Source: Hyphomicrobium sp.
Lineage (GTDB): Bacteria; Pseudomonadota; Alphaproteobacteria; Rhizobiales; Hyphomicrobiaceae
Direction of reading: 5' to 3'
DNA length: 8,951 nucleotides
Assembly (NCBI GenBank): GCA_030598645.1
Contig: JAUVPN010000089.1
Location: 1 to 8,951, forward strand
Below, piece after piece: positions 6,902 through 8,951 of this stretch. The position numbers and the translations under genes were made by a program. Below the pieces are notes generated by a model. It did no database searches and was not told the origin of the DNA. It worked only from the letters and a program-made list of their open reading frames with translations. Within the stretch, counting starts at the first letter, position 1. Every line of letters begins with the position of its first letter.

Positions 6902-7638
6902 TGCACGTTCTCGTCACACGAGCAGAACCCGACGCCTCCGAGCTCAAGGTGCAGCTCGAAGCGCTTGGCCACACGGTGACGGTCGAGCCGCTCTTGCAGA
7001 TCGAGTTCATGCCGCTCAAGGCTGGAGCATTTAAGAGCGCACAGGCCCTCATCGCGACAAGCCGCAACGGGTTGCGGGCGCTAGCCGCAAACGCTATCCC
7101 ACCCCACGCACTCAAGTTGCCCATTTTCGTTGTCGGCCCAGGCACGGCCGAGCTTGCCCGCACCTTGGGATTCGCGCGCGTCATTGAAGGATCTGGGACA
7201 GCCGGCGATCTCGTGCCGCTAATTGCGGGCCAGATTGAGCCGGCTAGGGGGGCCGTTGTGTACTTAGCGGGCGAGACATTTGCCTTCGACTTGAAAGCTG
7301 CATTGGAGAACCAGCGAATTTCCGTAAACAAGGTGATCGCCTACCGGGCCAAGCCGTCCCAAACGCTCACCGCACGGACGGCGCAGATGATTGCAGACGG
7401 TCTGCTCGATGCCGTAATTTTAATGTCGCCGCGCACGGCCGCCATATTTACTCAGCTGGTCTCAGCCGCAAGGCTACAGGACAGCGCCCACCGTCTTGCA
7501 TACTTGTGCCTTTCAGAGGCGGTAGCGCAAGGCCTTCAGGACCTGGGGCCGGTCCGCGCCGAGGTCGCCGCCAAGCCAAATGCTGACGAAATGCTCAGGC
7601 TCGTCGAACGGGTGGAAACACAAGCGCCAGGCGTGTAA
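6901..7638 (+). CDS. hemD: Uroporphyrinogen-III synthase
   Basis: Closes and inverts ring D of hydroxymethylbilane to give uroporphyrinogen III, the branch point for haem, sirohaem and cobalamin. The protein has 245 residues, a typical length. HemD is poorly conserved, but the expected bilobed pattern is present: VLVTRAEPDA at the N-terminus, LIATSRNGLRAL (about residues 50-61), a central VYLAGE, VILMSPRTA (about 173-181) and a C-terminal AKPNADEMLRLVE (about 222-234). I choose the ATG at 6901 over the TTG at 6898, because the ATG overlaps the hemC stop by one base and the protein then begins MHVLVTR as in homologues. No good Shine-Dalgarno sequence is seen, so translation probably depends on coupling to hemC. 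Confidence 0.93.
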   Translation: MHVLVTRAEPDASELKVQLEALGHTVTVEPLLQIEFMPLKAGAFKSAQALIATSRNGLRALAANAIPPHALKLPIFVVGPGTAELARTLGFARVIEGSGTAGDLVPLIAGQIEPARGAVVYLAGETFAFDLKAALENQRISVNKVIAYRAKPSQTLTARTAQMIADGLLDAVILMSPRTAAIFTQLVSAARLQDSAHRLAYLCLSEAVAQGLQDLGPVRAEVAAKPNADEMLRLVERVETQAPGV

Positions 7639-7695
7639 TTTAGCTTCCAAAATGTGCAAATATTTTCGGGTCGCGACACAACCGCCCGGCTAGAG

Positions 7696-7720
7696 GGAAC
7701 TGCTGTGCCAACAAAGTTCC
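7696..7720. repeat. Short inverted repeat upstream of the Mic60-like gene
   Basis: GGAACT (7696-7701) and AGTTCC (7715-7720) form 6-bp arms separated by 13 nt, within the 97-nt gap between hemD and the next gene. It could be a regulator site or a weak hairpin; no T-run follows, so it is not a convincing terminator. Nothing else distinct was seen in the gap, and no strong promoter is apparent. Confidence 0.3.
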
Positions 7721-7735
7721 GGAATTTGAGGTCTC

Positions 7736-8951
7736 ATGACTGATAACAAGAATGACCCCCGTAAGGATAAGCCCCGCCCAAGTAAAGTGGGAAGCATGCG
7801 GCCGCATGCGACCCTCGATTTGAAGGCAACGGAGGTTGCGTCAAAGCCGGGCGAAGACAAGAAAGCTCCCAACGCTCCCGGAACGCCTAAGGCAAGCGCC
7901 GAGAGCAGAACTGCACCGGGCAAGCCGCAACAGACAGCAAAAAGCGATCCACCGAAATCCTCGGCACTAGGAGGAACGACAACCGCGGCCAAAGATCAAT
8001 CGGCACCGAAACCGCAATCCAAGCCGAATGCTAGCGCCGAATCGGGTGGTTTTCTTACGAGCGGATTCTTTTCTCATCTTGCGGCAGGCTTGGCCGGCGG
8101 CATCGCTGCGTTGCTTGCTGCCGACTTATTGGCGACGCAGCTCGGGCTCTCTGGAGGAAAACAAAGCGAAACGACGCGAGTACTTCAACAGCGCATTTCG
8201 ACGCTCGAAGAAAAAGCCAACAAGGGAAGTGAGGCGTTAGAACTGGGCCCCAGACTTGCCGCGGCGGAGACCAGAATCGGCAAGCTCGATGCATTCGGCA
8301 AACGGGTCGACGAACTGACCAACGCCCAGGGCAAGCTCGCCGGAGAGGTAACATCGATCACCAAAGCGCTCAGCACGCAGGGCGATGCGCGGAGCACTCA
8401 GGAGCGCGTAGCTAAGCTTGAGACGCAGCTTCAGACTCTCGCCGCAGCGGCAGAGCACGATCCTCAGGCCGGCCCCCTGCCCCAACTAGCGGCCGTGACG
8501 GGTAAGATCGCAGATCTAGAGTCGACGATTAACACCCAGCTTGACGCGCTACGTAGTGGCATCAATACCGAGATCGACACTCGTCTTTCCGCGGTAAGCG
8601 AGGCCAGCGAGGCAGCAAAGTCGGGCACGCAGCGTATCGACCGCGAACTGGCAACGCTCAAGGCCGACGAAGCGCACCTCACCACGCGCCTTAATTCGCT
8701 GAAGTCAGAAAACGACCGCACCGGTTCGTCGTTGCAGATGATGCAAAATGAACTTGTAGCGCTAAAAACTAATCTCGACGCCAAGCTCAAGTCGCTGGCT
8801 AAGTCATCAGACGTTTCTTTGGCCGTAAGCCCTCTTTCCGATAGACTGACGTCGCTGGAAAGTGATGTGCAAAGTGTCGTCGAGAGTGAAGATGACCGCA
8901 AGGCCATCGCGGAGCGCATCGTCCTGTCGCTAGAACTCGGCAACCTTAAAC
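7736..8951 (+). CDS. Mic60/mitofilin-like inner-membrane protein (COG4223), partial at right edge
   Basis: The reading frame is open from the ATG at 7736 to the window edge (405 codons, no stop), so the C-terminus is missing. Residues 1-105 are rich in Pro, Ala, Lys and Ser and look disordered and cytoplasmic; they include the short ATLDLKATEV block (26-35). One membrane helix follows at about 106-138, rich in Gly and Ala (GLAGGIAALLAADLL), with an Asp at 130. From about 140 to the edge the sequence is highly charged, with repeated Leu/Glu/Lys/Ala spacing, as in a periplasmic coiled coil. This order, together with a place directly after hemD, matches the alphaproteobacterial homologues of mitochondrial Mic60, which help form crista-like intracytoplasmic membranes. 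The diagnostic mitofilin domain would lie beyond the window. A GAGG 4 nt before the ATG is a short-spaced Shine-Dalgarno. A second ATG (7796) is less likely. It could in principle be another coiled-coil membrane protein. Confidence 0.82.
   Translation, partial: MTDNKNDPRKDKPRPSKVGSMRPHATLDLKATEVASKPGEDKKAPNAPGTPKASAESRTAPGKPQQTAKSDPPKSSALGGTTTAAKDQSAPKPQSKPNASAESGGFLTSGFFSHLAAGLAGGIAALLAADLLATQLGLSGGKQSETTRVLQQRISTLEEKANKGSEALELGPRLAAAETRIGKLDAFGKRVDELTNAQGKLAGEVTSITKALSTQGDARSTQERVAKLETQLQTLAAAAEHDPQAGPLPQLAAVTGKIADLESTINTQLDALRSGINTEIDTRLSAVSEASEAAKSGTQRIDRELATLKADEAHLTTRLNSLKSENDRTGSSLQMMQNELVALKTNLDAKLKSLAKSSDVSLAVSPLSDRLTSLESDVQSVVESEDDRKAIAERIVLSLELGNLK

Noticed and set aside
6861..7331. 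156-codon open frame on the minus strand across the hemC/hemD junction
   Set aside because: It overlaps two well-supported genes and has no family resemblance.
7696..7720. EcfG-type general stress promoter (GGAAC ... GTT) upstream of the Mic60-like gene
   Set aside because: GGAAC and GTT are present but only 15 nt apart, about two short of the usual spacing, so I list it only as an inverted repeat.
8464..8943. 159-codon open frame on the minus strand opposite the Mic60-like gene
   Set aside because: Its Ser-rich, low-complexity translation mirrors the coiled-coil codons of the plus-strand gene; no ribosome binding site or domain was seen.

Overview
The window looks like a conserved chromosomal segment of an alphaproteobacterium, most likely of the order Hyphomicrobiales (Rhizobiales). 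The pointers are the divergent tsaD-gpsA / hemC-hemD arrangement followed by a COG4223 (Mic60/mitofilin-like) gene, the protein sequences, and a fairly GC-rich composition. A genus cannot be fixed from this sequence. I see no mobile element, CRISPR array, rRNA or tRNA.

Layout. Positions 35-5875 hold six genes on the minus strand, read from right to left: tsaD (tRNA t6A synthesis), gpsA (glycerol-3-phosphate dehydrogenase), an EVE-domain protein, a class I methyltransferase that closely resembles the ETF-beta lysine methyltransferase (ETFBKMT/METTL20) family, a small four-helix membrane protein of the DUF1761 type, and acs (acetyl-CoA synthetase). The tsaD-gpsA-EVE-methyltransferase part is tightly packed (gaps of 49 and 3 nt, then a 4-nt overlap) and is probably one operon. 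DUF1761 follows after 80 nt. acs lies behind a 109-nt gap that carries its own promoter-like sequence, with a 16-bp palindrome between the -35 and -10 elements.

A 96-nt divergent intergenic region (5876-5971) separates tsaD from the plus-strand genes: hemC (TTG start), hemD (1-nt overlap with hemC) and, 97 nt further on, a long reading frame that runs off the right edge. That frame has a Pro/Ala/Lys-rich N-terminus, one Gly/Ala-rich transmembrane helix and a long coiled coil. It is the likely alphaproteobacterial Mic60 homologue, cut before its C-terminal mitofilin domain.

How the genes fit together. hemC and hemD make uroporphyrinogen III. The Mic60-like protein encoded beside them is expected to shape or tether the inner membrane, where many haem proteins work. 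On the other strand, tsaD modifies tRNA, gpsA feeds phospholipid synthesis, the methyltransferase may tune electron transfer flavoprotein, and acs activates acetate. Nothing here is an obviously new system. The points most worth following are the Mic60-haem linkage, the ETFBKMT-like enzyme coupled to an EVE protein, and the palindrome in the acs promoter.
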